64,000 nucleotides of DNA from an uncultured Eggerthellaceae bacterium (GCA_947566075.1 CANOIM010000003.1:124001-188000), one strand, 5' to 3'; positions 42,988 to 51,552 are shown, counted from the first letter of the stretch. Translations and numbers: made by a program. The notes: generated from the letters alone by a model not told the origin.

Positions 42988-43722
42988 ATGAGGAAGCGCA
43001 CGAAGGTAGCGGTGGTCATCCTTGCATGTACGGTCTGCGTGGCATTGGTGGCTGGCGTTGCCTATGCAGCGGCCCCTTCTTTCGCTGAGGCTGGGGAAGA
43101 GGTTGCCGAACAGCAAGCGGCGGCCGAAGATGCAGCCACAGATCAAGCCATGGCAGACTCTTATCTTCAGCAGGCCCAAACGCTCAGCCTCTCCAGCCAT
43201 GATGCTGATGGCGCCTACATCAACCAACCTTCAACCATCCCTTCGCTTCTGAATGCCCAAGCGAATAGTGGCGCTCATCTCCAAGATAAGGTTCCCCTTC
43301 AGGCTGCTACCTCGTCAAGCGCTTCGCAATCTTCCGCTGCCCAGAGCTTGCCCTCTTGCTCCTTGGTGATCTCTGGCAACGTCATCCCCTACGTAGATGC
43401 CTACAAGGCCGAACGTGCTCCTGACCATACCGCGGGATTATGGATGGGCTCAGATTCCACTCAGGATGGTTCCTGGGGTTATTTCATCGGTCATCATCCG
43501 GGCGTCTTCAATTGTGTGATGTATCTCCAACAGGGAGATACCATCCAAGTCTGTGATCGGGATGGCAATGAGCGCACCTACACCGTATTCGAAGTCTATG
43601 ACGTTCCTGACAGCACCCAATGGAGCCAAATAGCCTCTGATGTCACCAGCCATGGCGAATCCATCACCATCCAAACCTGCTGTGGCGATGAGGCCAGCTA
43701 TCGCATCGTAGAAGCTGCCTGA
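42988..43722 (+). CDS. Secreted or membrane-anchored sortase-like protein
   Basis: The 244-residue protein has an N-terminal helix/signal (about 8-28), a ~90-residue Ala/Ser/Gln-rich linker, and a C-terminal domain (about 125-244) with sortase-type residues: His169/170 in GHHPG, Cys231 in ITIQTCC, and Arg239 in YRIVEA. Cys231-Arg239 is the TC...R spacing of sortases. It may process or anchor surface proteins or act as a sortase-fold protein with another role. No LPXTG substrate is in the window. Ribosome site AAGGGAGG is inside a hairpin (42932-42981). Confidence 0.65.
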   Translation: MRKRTKVAVVILACTVCVALVAGVAYAAAPSFAEAGEEVAEQQAAAEDAATDQAMADSYLQQAQTLSLSSHDADGAYINQPSTIPSLLNAQANSGAHLQDKVPLQAATSSSASQSSAAQSLPSCSLVISGNVIPYVDAYKAERAPDHTAGLWMGSDSTQDGSWGYFIGHHPGVFNCVMYLQQGDTIQVCDRDGNERTYTVFEVYDVPDSTQWSQIASDVTSHGESITIQTCCGDEASYRIVEAA

Positions 43723-43736
43723 CCCTCCGGCCTTGC

Positions 43737-43766
43737 TTGGCCCCCGGGGCAGCCAGGCCGTATAAT
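43737..43766 (+). promoter_or_regulatory. Promoter of rsmI, probably leaderless
   Basis: TTGGCC (43737-43742) and a consensus TATAAT (43761-43766) lie 18 nt apart. Transcription would start near 43773, which is the ATG, and no Shine-Dalgarno precedes it. Confidence 0.65.
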
Positions 43767-43772
43767 CTCCCC

Positions 43773-44657
43773 ATGGCAGATCCAGGCAAGCTCACCATCG
43801 TTCCTACTCCCATTGGCAATCTGGGGGATATCTCCCTGCGTGCCATCGATGCCCTGAGCGCTGCGGATGCAGTGCTTTGCGAAGACACTCGGGTAACGGG
43901 CAAGCTGTTGGCTGCCCTTGAGGTGAAGCGTCCGCTCATCCGGCTGGATGAGCACACCATCCGGGAACGGTCAGGCCAGATCATCGAACGCCTCCAGGCG
44001 GGGGAGTCCTTCGCATACTGCTCAGATGCGGGCATGCCGGGGGTGTCTGACCCGGGCATGCATCTGGTATCCCAGGCGCGGCAGCAGGGCGTTCCTGTTG
44101 ACGTATTGCCGGGGGCATCGGCGGCCACCACGGCCTACGTGGCCAGCGGCTTCTCCGCCCAACGCTTCCTCTTCGCAGGCTTTCTGCCCCGCAAGGAAGG
44201 GGAACAGGCCGCCCTTTTGGAAAGTCTGCGCAGCTTGGATGCCGCCCTCATCTTCTATGAAAGCCCGCACCGGACAGCAGATTCCCTGAAGGCCATCGCT
44301 CAAGCGTTCCCTACCCGACAGGTGGCCCTCTGCCGAGAGCTGACGAAGGTCCATGAAGAAGTGGTGGTGGCGAAGGCCTCAGAATTGGCTGAGCTCATCG
44401 CCACCCGGGAACAGGAGGGCTCTCTCAAAGGCGAGATAGCCCTGGTGATAGATGCACCCTCTGCGGAAGAGGAAGCGCAGGCCCAGGCTCTGAAGCGGGG
44501 CGGGGCTCAAACGCGTGCCCGGGAGCTGGCTGCTGCGGGCACGCGGCCCAAGGAAGCCGCCCGCATCCTCTCGCAAGAATGCGGCATCCCTCGCAATGAG
44601 GCCTATGAGCTGGCCCTCGCGGCTCGAGATGGGCTGCGGGAAGGCTCCTGCGCTTGA
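43773..44657 (+). CDS. rsmI: 16S rRNA (cytidine1402-2'-O)-methyltransferase
   Basis: The ~294-residue protein is a tetrapyrrole-methylase-fold enzyme with the RsmI markers TPIGNLGDISLRA, CEDTRVT, YCSDAGMPGVSDPG and ESPHRTADSL. It 2'-O-methylates C1402 of 16S rRNA. ATG at 43773 (MADPGKLTIVPTPIGN) is chosen because it starts the conserved block and lies at the expected transcription start; the frame is open from 43737. The stop overlaps the next start (TGATG). Confidence 0.92.
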   Translation: MADPGKLTIVPTPIGNLGDISLRAIDALSAADAVLCEDTRVTGKLLAALEVKRPLIRLDEHTIRERSGQIIERLQAGESFAYCSDAGMPGVSDPGMHLVSQARQQGVPVDVLPGASAATTAYVASGFSAQRFLFAGFLPRKEGEQAALLESLRSLDAALIFYESPHRTADSLKAIAQAFPTRQVALCRELTKVHEEVVVAKASELAELIATREQEGSLKGEIALVIDAPSAEEEAQAQALKRGGAQTRARELAAAGTRPKEAARILSQECGIPRNEAYELALAARDGLREGSCA

Positions 44658-45238
44658 TGGGTCATCGGTCTTCTGCTTGCACCCAGCTGGTCCATCTTGC
44701 CGGGTTCGATGTTCAGCTCACCCGCAAGCGGGTCAAGAACGTGAACCTCCGCGTGCGCCCCAATGGCCAGGTGGCTGTCTCTGCTCCTCCCTCTGTGAGC
44801 CTCGGGGAGATAGAGCGCTTCCTTGAGCGCAAGCGCTCCTGGATCCAGCGGGCTCAGCAGAAGCACCCTGCCAACGCCCCTGACCCCTTCGCCGAAGCCA
44901 CTGATGAGGAGAAGCGCCAATGGAAGAGCCTCATGGAGGCCTTCGTTCCACCCCTTATCCAGAAATGGGAGGCTGTTCTGGGGGTACGGGCAGGAAAGCT
45001 GGCCTACAGGAACATGAAGAGCCGCTGGGGAAGCTGCCAGCCCTCTACGGGGCGCATCTGCATCAACACGCGTCTGGCGCTCTATCCGCCGGAATGCTTG
45101 GAATACGTGGTGGTCCATGAGCTCTGCCATCTGCTGGTGCATGGCCATGGTCCGGCATTCTACGGCTTGCTTGACAATGCTCTGCCTGATTGGAAGCAGG
45201 CCCGCCAGCGCCTTTCCTTGCCACCTGCGGTATACTGA
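44657..45238 (+). CDS. YgjP/SprT-like zinc metallohydrolase
   Basis: The 193-residue protein has the family zinc site HELCH (HExxH), preceded by the conserved KSRWGSC segment and followed by HGHGPAFYGLL. This is the YgjP/DUF45 family of M48-like predicted metalloproteases. The ATG overlaps the rsmI stop codon (TGATG), so translation is coupled; no separate Shine-Dalgarno is visible. The TAC TGA at its end is also the -10 region of the SRP RNA. Confidence 0.85.
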   Translation: MGHRSSACTQLVHLAGFDVQLTRKRVKNVNLRVRPNGQVAVSAPPSVSLGEIERFLERKRSWIQRAQQKHPANAPDPFAEATDEEKRQWKSLMEAFVPPLIQKWEAVLGVRAGKLAYRNMKSRWGSCQPSTGRICINTRLALYPPECLEYVVVHELCHLLVHGHGPAFYGLLDNALPDWKQARQRLSLPPAVY

Positions 45239-45251
45239 TTCTTCGCACTAA

Positions 45252-45362
45252 GAGCACCTCGGTCTGGCAGGACGGGGCGACACGTTCCGAACCTGGTCAG
45301 GTCCGGGAGGAAGCAGCCATAAGGAACCGCTGACGAGCCCGTCCTGTCTGTCCGGGGTGCTC
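45252..45362 (+). ncRNA. ffs: Signal recognition particle RNA (4.5S-type)
   Basis: The sequence contains the conserved domain IV core GGTCAGGTCCGG and GGAAGCAGCCATAAGG, as in bacterial SRP RNA. The ends (GAGCACC... and ...GGTGCTC) pair to close the RNA. TATACT at 45231-45236 is a -10 element, overlapping the end of the upstream gene. It binds Ffh in co-translational membrane targeting. Confidence 0.92.
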
Positions 45363-45395
45363 TCATTCATTGCCACCACAACGAAAGATGACGTT

Positions 45396-46112
45396 TTGGG
45401 GATCATAGATTTCTTCATCAACCTGCTGAAAGACCCACGCGGCTTCATCGCAGGCTGGATCATCACCCTGGGCCCTGTGTGGGTCTACTCACCACTGTTC
45501 CTCATCGTGTTCGTGGAAACGGGCGTGGTGTTCTTCCCGTTTCTGCCGGGGGATTCGCTGCTCTTCGCTGTGGGCGTGTTCTCAGCGGATGGGGGAGGCT
45601 TGAACCTCTTCGCCAGCTTGATGGTCTTCTACGCGGCGGCTATCCTGGGCAACACGTCCAACTACTGGATAGCGCGTTTCCTGGGGCATCGCATCATAGA
45701 TTCCGGCAAGGTGAAGGCGCTCACTCCTGAGCGCATGGCGAAGCTGGACCATTTCTTCTCGAAATATGGCGGCCTCACCATCGTCATCACGCGCTTCATG
45801 CCCTTCTTCCGTACCTTCGCCCCGTTCATCGCGGGCACGGGGCACATGAACTTCGGCAAGTTCACCGTGTGGAACTGCATCGGCGGTGTTGCCTGGGTGA
45901 GCCTTTTCGTGCTGACCGGCTATTTCTTCGGCGGCGTTCCCTTCGTGCAGGAGCACTTCGAGGTCATCGTGCTGGGCATCGTGGCCGTTTCCGTGGCCCC
46001 GGCGTTCATCGCTGCCATCAAGAGCGCCCTCTCCTCAAAGAAGAAGGCGAAGGAGACCGGCATCCCTGCGGATGTTGCTGAGCTCAAAGCCGAAGAGGAC
46101 CTGCGCAAGTAG
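45396..46112 (+). CDS. DedA-family membrane protein
   Basis: The protein has the DedA (VTT domain) motifs FVETGVVFFPFLPGDSLLFA and RFMPFFRTFAPFIAG with about five helices. The family are flippase-like envelope proteins (undecaprenyl-phosphate or phospholipid recycling). The frame is open to a GTG at 45357, but that lies inside the SRP RNA gene. The TTG at 45396 starts directly at the family N-terminus (MGIIDFFINLL) and is preferred, though its ribosome site is weak. Confidence 0.82.
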   Translation: MGIIDFFINLLKDPRGFIAGWIITLGPVWVYSPLFLIVFVETGVVFFPFLPGDSLLFAVGVFSADGGGLNLFASLMVFYAAAILGNTSNYWIARFLGHRIIDSGKVKALTPERMAKLDHFFSKYGGLTIVITRFMPFFRTFAPFIAGTGHMNFGKFTVWNCIGGVAWVSLFVLTGYFFGGVPFVQEHFEVIVLGIVAVSVAPAFIAAIKSALSSKKKAKETGIPADVAELKAEEDLRK

Positions 46113-46175
46113 CTGATCTGTGGGGGCGGGAACGGTCACCTCATTGGCGAGGTTCACCCTTGTTAAAAGTCTGGT

Positions 46176-46202
46176 TTATGAGTAAGATTCTTATGAGTAA
46201 GA
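46176..46202 (+). repeat. Tandem 12-bp direct repeats upstream of AAA ATPase
   Basis: TTATGAGTAAGA occurs twice (46176-46187, 46191-46202), 15 bp apart, flanked by AAAAGTC (46165-46171) and its inverse GACTTTT (46201-46207), immediately before the ribosome site. It could be an operator. Confidence 0.5.
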
Positions 46203-46220
46203 CTTTTGAGAGGAGCCACC

Positions 46221-47636
46221 ATGTTCGTCGGACGACGAAGAGAGCTTGAAGCGATGGATCGGTTGTATCGCAAAGGCGGCTTCCAGATGCTCGTGCTCTA
46301 TGGCCGTCGTCGCGTGGGAAAGACAACGCTTTTGGAGCAGTTCGTGCGAGGTAAGCGCTCCCTTTTCTTCACCGCCAAGGAGCAGAGCTCAACGCTGAAC
46401 CTTCGCGATCTCTCCCATGCGCTCTTCGATTGCTTTCACGTTTCTGACACGATTCCCGCGTTCAGAACATGGGGAGATGCCTTCACATTCCTCGGTGAGC
46501 AGATGCGGCAAGCGAATGAGCCTATGGTATTCGTCTTCGACGAGTTTCCCTATGCAGCCATAACAGATCCCTCACTCCCTTCTGTGCTTCAGGTTGCGAT
46601 CGACCATGACCTGAAGGACGCAAAACTCTTGCTGGTGCTCAGCGGGAGCAATGAAGGCTTCATGGAAAGCAAAGTGCTCGGAAGCAAGAGCCCGCTCTAT
46701 GGTCGTCGAACCGCACAGATGAGACTCCTGCCGTTCGGATATGCTGATGCTGCGGCCATGCTGCCATCTGTTGTGGACCCTATAGAGGGCATTCGCTACT
46801 ATGCAACGTTCGGCGGTACGCCCTATTATCTGGCGCAGATAGATGACCGCGCTTCCTACGAAGAGAATGTCGAAGAGCTCTTCTTCGAGAAATCGGGATT
46901 GTTGTATGAAGAGCCGCTCATGTTGTTGCGCCAAGAATTACGGGAACCTTCGCTCTACAACTCCATTCTCTATGCGGTTGCATCAGGGGCCACTTCTCCC
47001 AAGCAGATAGCTGAGCGCGCGGGTGTGGAGCAATCGACAACAGGCAAGTACCTGAAGACGCTGGAAGACCTAGGCTTGATCAGGCGCGAAGTGCCTTTTG
47101 GGAATAACGTACATCGTTCGAAGAAGAGCTCATATCGGATCGGAGAGCCGTTCTTTGCCTATTGGTATCGTTTCGTAGGACCGAATGTAGGAGCGATCGA
47201 AGCGGGGGCAGGACGAGCCGTTGCCCGGAGGAAGGCGTTTGGCGAAGCGTTCACCACCTATGAAGGAGCGGTATTCGAAGAGGTTTGTCTGCAATGGCTT
47301 CAACAAGAGAACCAACGAGAGGCGCTGCCTTTCGTGGCAACGGAGTTCGGACGCTGGTGGGGCGCTGATCCCCAAAAGTATGAACAGACCGATATCGATG
47401 TGGTCGCTGCTGATCCGCAGGAGCGAACGATCATCTTAGGTGAGTGCAAGTGGCGCAATAGCTTCAATGAGCACGAAGCCCTTGATGCACTTGCGAATAG
47501 GGCCGGTCTGATCCATGGATATGACGAGCACTGGCTTTATTTGTTCACGAAGCATCCTATAACCGAGAAGACGATGCAACGCGAAGCGGATAGTCGGATC
47601 CGCTTCGTAGATGCTGAGCAATTGTTCCTGGGATAG
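46221..47636 (+). CDS. Arch_ATPase/DUF234 P-loop protein
   Basis: The 471-residue protein has Walker A GRRRVGKTT (about 28-36), Walker B VFVFDEFPYA, a winged-helix region (PKQIAERAGVEQSTTGKYLK, about 255-290) and a C-terminal nuclease-like DUF234 domain (TDIDVVAADPQERTIILGECKWR). This is the archaeal-type ATPase family, common in horizontally acquired DNA; a defence or stress role is often suspected but not shown. AGAGGAG precedes the ATG at 46221. The base composition is visibly AT-richer than upstream genes. Confidence 0.85.
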   Translation: MFVGRRRELEAMDRLYRKGGFQMLVLYGRRRVGKTTLLEQFVRGKRSLFFTAKEQSSTLNLRDLSHALFDCFHVSDTIPAFRTWGDAFTFLGEQMRQANEPMVFVFDEFPYAAITDPSLPSVLQVAIDHDLKDAKLLLVLSGSNEGFMESKVLGSKSPLYGRRTAQMRLLPFGYADAAAMLPSVVDPIEGIRYYATFGGTPYYLAQIDDRASYEENVEELFFEKSGLLYEEPLMLLRQELREPSLYNSILYAVASGATSPKQIAERAGVEQSTTGKYLKTLEDLGLIRREVPFGNNVHRSKKSSYRIGEPFFAYWYRFVGPNVGAIEAGAGRAVARRKAFGEAFTTYEGAVFEEVCLQWLQQENQREALPFVATEFGRWWGADPQKYEQTDIDVVAADPQERTIILGECKWRNSFNEHEALDALANRAGLIHGYDEHWLYLFTKHPITEKTMQREADSRIRFVDAEQLFLG

Positions 47637-47683
47637 CTATTCGCTTTTTGGACGTTCACGGTGGCTATCTCGGGCAATGCATC

Positions 47684-48268
47684 TCATCGTTGGATCGTAG
47701 GGGTTTGGTACTGGAGCGCACTGAGGGCGGAAGCAGCTGCCGAATAGTACATTCTTGCCACCTGTTCAGGGCCCAACGCCCTTGCGTCTTTAAGCCACCA
47801 TTGCACTGTGCTCGAAAATGATTGGACCAAAAAGGTAATGAGGTATTCCCTCTCTTGAGGATTTCGATCTTCAGCATTTGTTCGTCTTGTGATCAACCGC
47901 TTCATGTCTTCGCAAAAGAACCTCTTTGCAATTCCAGAGGTGTCATACATCAATAAAGTCTTAATGCCCCTGTCATCTTCTTGGATATGATGAAGGATGT
48001 GCAAGATCATGTCGCCTCCAGCATCGTCTTCGTCTGCATGAGCATGCCCTGTTGTGTGCTCCGCCTTGAAAACATGATCAAACAATGATCGGCAAAGCTC
48101 ATGAAGCAGTTCATCTTTGGTTTCAAAATGAGCATAGAAAGTCGTACGCCCGACATTGGCCTCATCGATTATGCGCCGCACAGAAATATGTTGATAGTCA
48201 TCTTCTTCTAAGAGATGAACCAATGCATCGAATATAGCTTGTCTGGTTTTCAACTGACGTCTATCCAT
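47684..48268 (-). CDS. TetR-family regulator 1
   Basis: This 194-residue protein has an N-terminal TetR HTH (about 8-55; ISVRRIIDEANVGRTTFYAH is the recognition part) and an unrelated C-terminal helical domain with a His/Asp-rich patch (HTTGHAHADEDDAGG). It is divergent from a MATE exporter and probably represses it through palindromic sites near 48375-48406. Confidence 0.88.
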   Translation of the reverse strand: MDRRQLKTRQAIFDALVHLLEEDDYQHISVRRIIDEANVGRTTFYAHFETKDELLHELCRSLFDHVFKAEHTTGHAHADEDDAGGDMILHILHHIQEDDRGIKTLLMYDTSGIAKRFFCEDMKRLITRRTNAEDRNPQEREYLITFLVQSFSSTVQWWLKDARALGPEQVARMYYSAAASALSALQYQTPTIQR

Positions 48269-48374
48269 GGATATCCCTCACAGAGATTCGGGGCACTTCA
48301 CAAGAACTGTTCCATAACGAATCGATGCAGACAACTGCGCCTTCTTATCCGCTCCTTCTGATATTAGCATTTTA

Positions 48375-48406
48375 GAACAATATGTTCGTTATCTTACGAT
48401 ATGTTC
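48375..48406. promoter_or_regulatory. Candidate TetR operator between tetR and MATE genes
   Basis: GAACAATATGTTC (48375-48387) is a palindrome; ATATGTTC recurs at 48399-48406. They lie in the divergent promoter region, close to the MATE start. Confidence 0.5.
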
Positions 48407-48424
48407 TGGAAGAGGGCGATAAGC

Positions 48425-49771
48425 GTGGAGGTAGATCAGCAAGAACGATACGCGGTTGCGCACCAAACCAGATGTACAGAACGCGCGTATTTGATGCGTT
48501 TAGCTCTTCCTATCGTTATAGAAAACCTTCTCCAAGTCCTGCTTGGAACAATAGACCTGTATTTTGCAGGGGATATATCAGATGACGCTATAGCGGGTAT
48601 CGGTGTTACCAACATTATCATGAATGTGCTGATAGCCTTCTTTGTAGCCGTTGGAACTGGCAGCGTCGCTCTTGTGTCAAGAAGGTACGGTCGCAGCGAC
48701 AGCCTGGGAGCTTCTGCGGCAACATCCTCTTCCATATCTTTGGCGCTAATACTAGGTGTTGTGATTGGCGTCATCTGTCTGGTAGCGAGCACTCAATTCC
48801 TCACGTTTGCAGGGCTTCCTGATTCGCTCATCACCCTAACTCGGCCGTATTTCTTGGCTGTCTCTGTGCCGTGCGTGTTCCTGGCGATCGAGATATCTGC
48901 TGCTTCATGTTTACGAGCTCTTGAAGATACTAAAAGCCCCATGTTCGTTACGGGGACAGCGAATGTCTTCAACATCCTCCTTAATGTGATCTTTATCGTA
49001 GCTGGCTTAGGGCTGCTAGGACTTGGATGTGCCACTTCGATCTGTCGCGCTCTATCGGCGATAGCTCTTTTGATGATCCTTTCTAAAAAGCCCGTAACGC
49101 AGTTAGCTCTTAGCAATGTACGCTTCTCTGATATCAGAGTTCTAGCACATATCGGATGCCCTGCAGGTCTTGAAAGGCTTGCGCAGCGGTTAGGTCAGTT
49201 CATCTATACAGCCATGATCGTGTCTCTAGGAACGAACGCATACGTAGCACACAATATCGCAGGCGCTATTGAAGCTTACGCCTATATTCCAGCAATGGGA
49301 TTTGGGCTTGCAACATCAACGATCGTCGGAGTTGCACTTGGAAAGAGGGAGGCAAACAAGGCTAGATCCGGAACATGGATGGCATGGCGTGTTGCAACAG
49401 CATTCATGCTGCTGATCGCTGCTTTGTTCTTCATCTTTGCACCGCAGCTCGTAAGCCTTTTCTCCTCATCGCTAGATACTCAGCGTCAAGCAATCGGTGT
49501 GCTCAGGCTGATCGCGCTCTTTCAGCCCTGTGCGGCATTGGTTCAAGTCATGGGAGGTGCTCTGCAAGGAGCTGGTGATACCCAGTTTCCTCTTTATGCA
49601 ACGATCATGGGAATATGGGGAGTTCGTTTGGGTATTGGGTATGTTCTGGCGATCCCTCTAGAGCAAGGTCTTATGGGTATATGGTATGCATATGCCCTTG
49701 ATCTGGTCATGCGAGGAACCCTGCTAGCCATGCGATTTCGTCAGGGAGCATGGAAGGAGATCAGGTTGTGA
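48425..49771 (+). CDS. MATE-family multidrug efflux protein
   Basis: The ~448-residue protein has 12 helices with the MATE two-repeat pattern (LALPIVIENLLQVLLGTIDLYFAG at the start). It should export cationic drugs with Na+ or H+. ATG at 48401 overlaps the operator and lacks a ribosome site; GTG at 48425 has GGAAGAGGG 8 nt upstream and is preferred. Codon use is more AT-rich than the surrounding core genes. Confidence 0.88.
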   Translation: MEVDQQERYAVAHQTRCTERAYLMRLALPIVIENLLQVLLGTIDLYFAGDISDDAIAGIGVTNIIMNVLIAFFVAVGTGSVALVSRRYGRSDSLGASAATSSSISLALILGVVIGVICLVASTQFLTFAGLPDSLITLTRPYFLAVSVPCVFLAIEISAASCLRALEDTKSPMFVTGTANVFNILLNVIFIVAGLGLLGLGCATSICRALSAIALLMILSKKPVTQLALSNVRFSDIRVLAHIGCPAGLERLAQRLGQFIYTAMIVSLGTNAYVAHNIAGAIEAYAYIPAMGFGLATSTIVGVALGKREANKARSGTWMAWRVATAFMLLIAALFFIFAPQLVSLFSSSLDTQRQAIGVLRLIALFQPCAALVQVMGGALQGAGDTQFPLYATIMGIWGVRLGIGYVLAIPLEQGLMGIWYAYALDLVMRGTLLAMRFRQGAWKEIRL

Positions 49772-49858
49772 CACAGTGGCCCTTTCGAACTGCGCTGTGG
49801 CAAGCCTCTGCTGGCTTGAAGATGAGTGCCACCCTGCTTGGTGCCAATCAATGAGAAG

Positions 49859-50434
49859 CTAGCTAAGTTCCGTTCGAATAGTGCGCAATCCGCCTTTTAT
49901 AAAAGCATCGATCGCCTCCTGCGTTTTCATCCACTCCTTCTCTTCTTTTACAGATATCGCTGCGTTATAGCATCCGCACATTTGAAAAGTGAATATATTG
50001 ACAGCGATTTGGCGATCTAGGCCTGCATCGACATACGATCGAAGCGCCTGTTCTGCAAATAAACCTTGCGAAACCACTTCTATCATGCGAGGTTCATAGT
50101 TCGGGTCGCGCACTAAAGCCTCATACTTGCCAGCATTGCGTATAGCCTCGCAATAGGGGATTCCAGCCTTATCAGCTTCTTTGCCGCATCTTGTACATTT
50201 GAGTTGTACGCCAAGCTCTCGGATGCTTTGGTGAAAATCTGCGACTAATAGATCGAAGATCATCAAGGGATTAGAAAAATGCGCGTATAACGTCGAACGG
50301 CTAATACCAGCTTCCCGGGCGATATCAGACATGCTGACAGAGTCAAAAGCCTTCAACGTTAGGAGCCTTAGCAGAGCTTCCTTTACGGATAGTATCGTCT
50401 TTTCAACCCTTGCATCAGACATAGTCATCACCAT
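49859..50434 (-). CDS. TetR-family regulator 2 with Cys cluster
   Basis: This ~191-residue protein has a TetR HTH (about 12-58; SMSDIAREAGISRSTLYAHF) and a C-terminal domain with CTRCGKEADKAGIPYC near 80-95, which looks like a small metal- or redox-responsive Cys pair set. Divergent from an AEC transporter. The start is uncertain because ATGs are available at 50434 and 50422. Confidence 0.85.
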   Translation of the reverse strand: MVMTMSDARVEKTILSVKEALLRLLTLKAFDSVSMSDIAREAGISRSTLYAHFSNPLMIFDLLVADFHQSIRELGVQLKCTRCGKEADKAGIPYCEAIRNAGKYEALVRDPNYEPRMIEVVSQGLFAEQALRSYVDAGLDRQIAVNIFTFQMCGCYNAAISVKEEKEWMKTQEAIDAFIKGGLRTIRTELS

Positions 50435-50468
50435 TAGAACGTAGTGCGCCCGTTCGGATCATGCAAAG

Positions 50469-50491
50469 CAATCGTACACTTTGTTCGATTG
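50469..50491. promoter_or_regulatory. Inverted repeat in the TetR2/AEC intergenic region
   Basis: CAATCG (50469-50474) and CGATTG (50486-50491) flank an 11-nt spacer, a plausible TetR operator. Similar TTTTGCA/TGCAAA sequences lie nearby. Confidence 0.4.
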
Positions 50492-50538
50492 TGTTGCACA
50501 TTTTGCAAATTGTTATCGAATAATAAAAGGAAGATCAA

Positions 50539-50577
50539 ATGAATGATACCCACCCGAATGGATCGCATCTCTCGTGA
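50539..50577 (+). CDS. 12-residue leader ORF upstream of the AEC gene
   Basis: ATG at 50539, preceded by AAAAGGAAG, encodes MNDTHPNGSHLS and ends TGA at 50575-50577. The stop overlaps the GTG start of the transporter (50574-50576) as GTGA. This suggests that translation of the transporter is coupled to the leader. Confidence 0.5.
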   Translation: MNDTHPNGSHLS

Positions 50578-51497
50578 TTTTCGAAACAGTGCTACATACG
50601 ATGGGGATGTTCTTGCTTATCCTCATCATCGGCTTTATTTCCGGAAGACTTCACGTGATCAGGCAAGAAATGATGCCAATGCTGGCGCAGATCATCACCA
50701 AGGTCTTTCTGCCCATCATGATCTTCTACTCGACAACAACAAGCGCGAGCAGGCAACTGATAGTGGATAATCTTTTGGTCATTCTGCTTGCTGTGATCTT
50801 CTATGGCTTCATGATCGGTTTTTCCTACCTACTCGCAAAAGCGATGCGGCTCAAGAGAGACAAAGATCGAATCTTCCAATTCGCCTTCATATTCGGGAAC
50901 ACTGCTTTTGTGGGAATGCCGCTTCTCAATGCAGCATTCCCACAATACGGATTACTATTCATGTGCTTATTCAGCCTTATCGATCAGCCTGTTTTTTGGA
51001 CATATGGCATTTGGTTGTCAACCGCTCGCGATCGCGAACCTGCAAGGTTCTCACCTAAAAGCTTGATAACGCCAAATACGATCGCCATCGCGCTCGCCTT
51101 CATAGTTGCACTGGTTGAGATTCCCCTGCCGGATCTTCTGAATGATACGCTGCAGCTTGTGAGCGGTGCGACGCCCGCTCTCTGCATTTTGTATCTTGGG
51201 GCCATGATCTGCTTCTCGAACATAGGGCAAATATTCAAGCGGAAAGAGCTGTATGCCCTCATACTGGTGAAAATGGTGCTACTGCCTTTATCGTTCGGCT
51301 TGATCCTTTCATTGCTCCCCCTTCCTTTCGAAATGCGAGCATGCATGGTGCTCACTGCTGCATTGCCGGTTATGACGGTTGTACCCATGATCTCTGAACA
51401 AAATGGTCATGAAGGAGCTTACGCAACAGGGCTCACCGCCATAAGCTTAGTAGCATGCGTTGCAACCATTCCTCTTGTCGCCCTTGCGGTGCTGTAG
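50574..51497 (+). CDS. AEC-family transporter (auxin efflux carrier type)
   Basis: The 307-residue protein has about ten helices and family-type segments (FVGMPLLNAAFPQYGLLF; ALPVMTVVPMISEQNGHEGAYATGLTAISL). It should transport small organic acids or similar solutes. The GTG start has no ribosome site of its own but is overlapped by the 12-codon leader ORF. The divergent TetR gene is the probable regulator. Confidence 0.88.
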   Translation: MIFETVLHTMGMFLLILIIGFISGRLHVIRQEMMPMLAQIITKVFLPIMIFYSTTTSASRQLIVDNLLVILLAVIFYGFMIGFSYLLAKAMRLKRDKDRIFQFAFIFGNTAFVGMPLLNAAFPQYGLLFMCLFSLIDQPVFWTYGIWLSTARDREPARFSPKSLITPNTIAIALAFIVALVEIPLPDLLNDTLQLVSGATPALCILYLGAMICFSNIGQIFKRKELYALILVKMVLLPLSFGLILSLLPLPFEMRACMVLTAALPVMTVVPMISEQNGHEGAYATGLTAISLVACVATIPLVALAVL

Positions 51498-51552
51498 ATT
51501 GCGTAATCAGAACGTCCCCATTGCACGCTCATAGATGGATGTCGTCCGCGGA

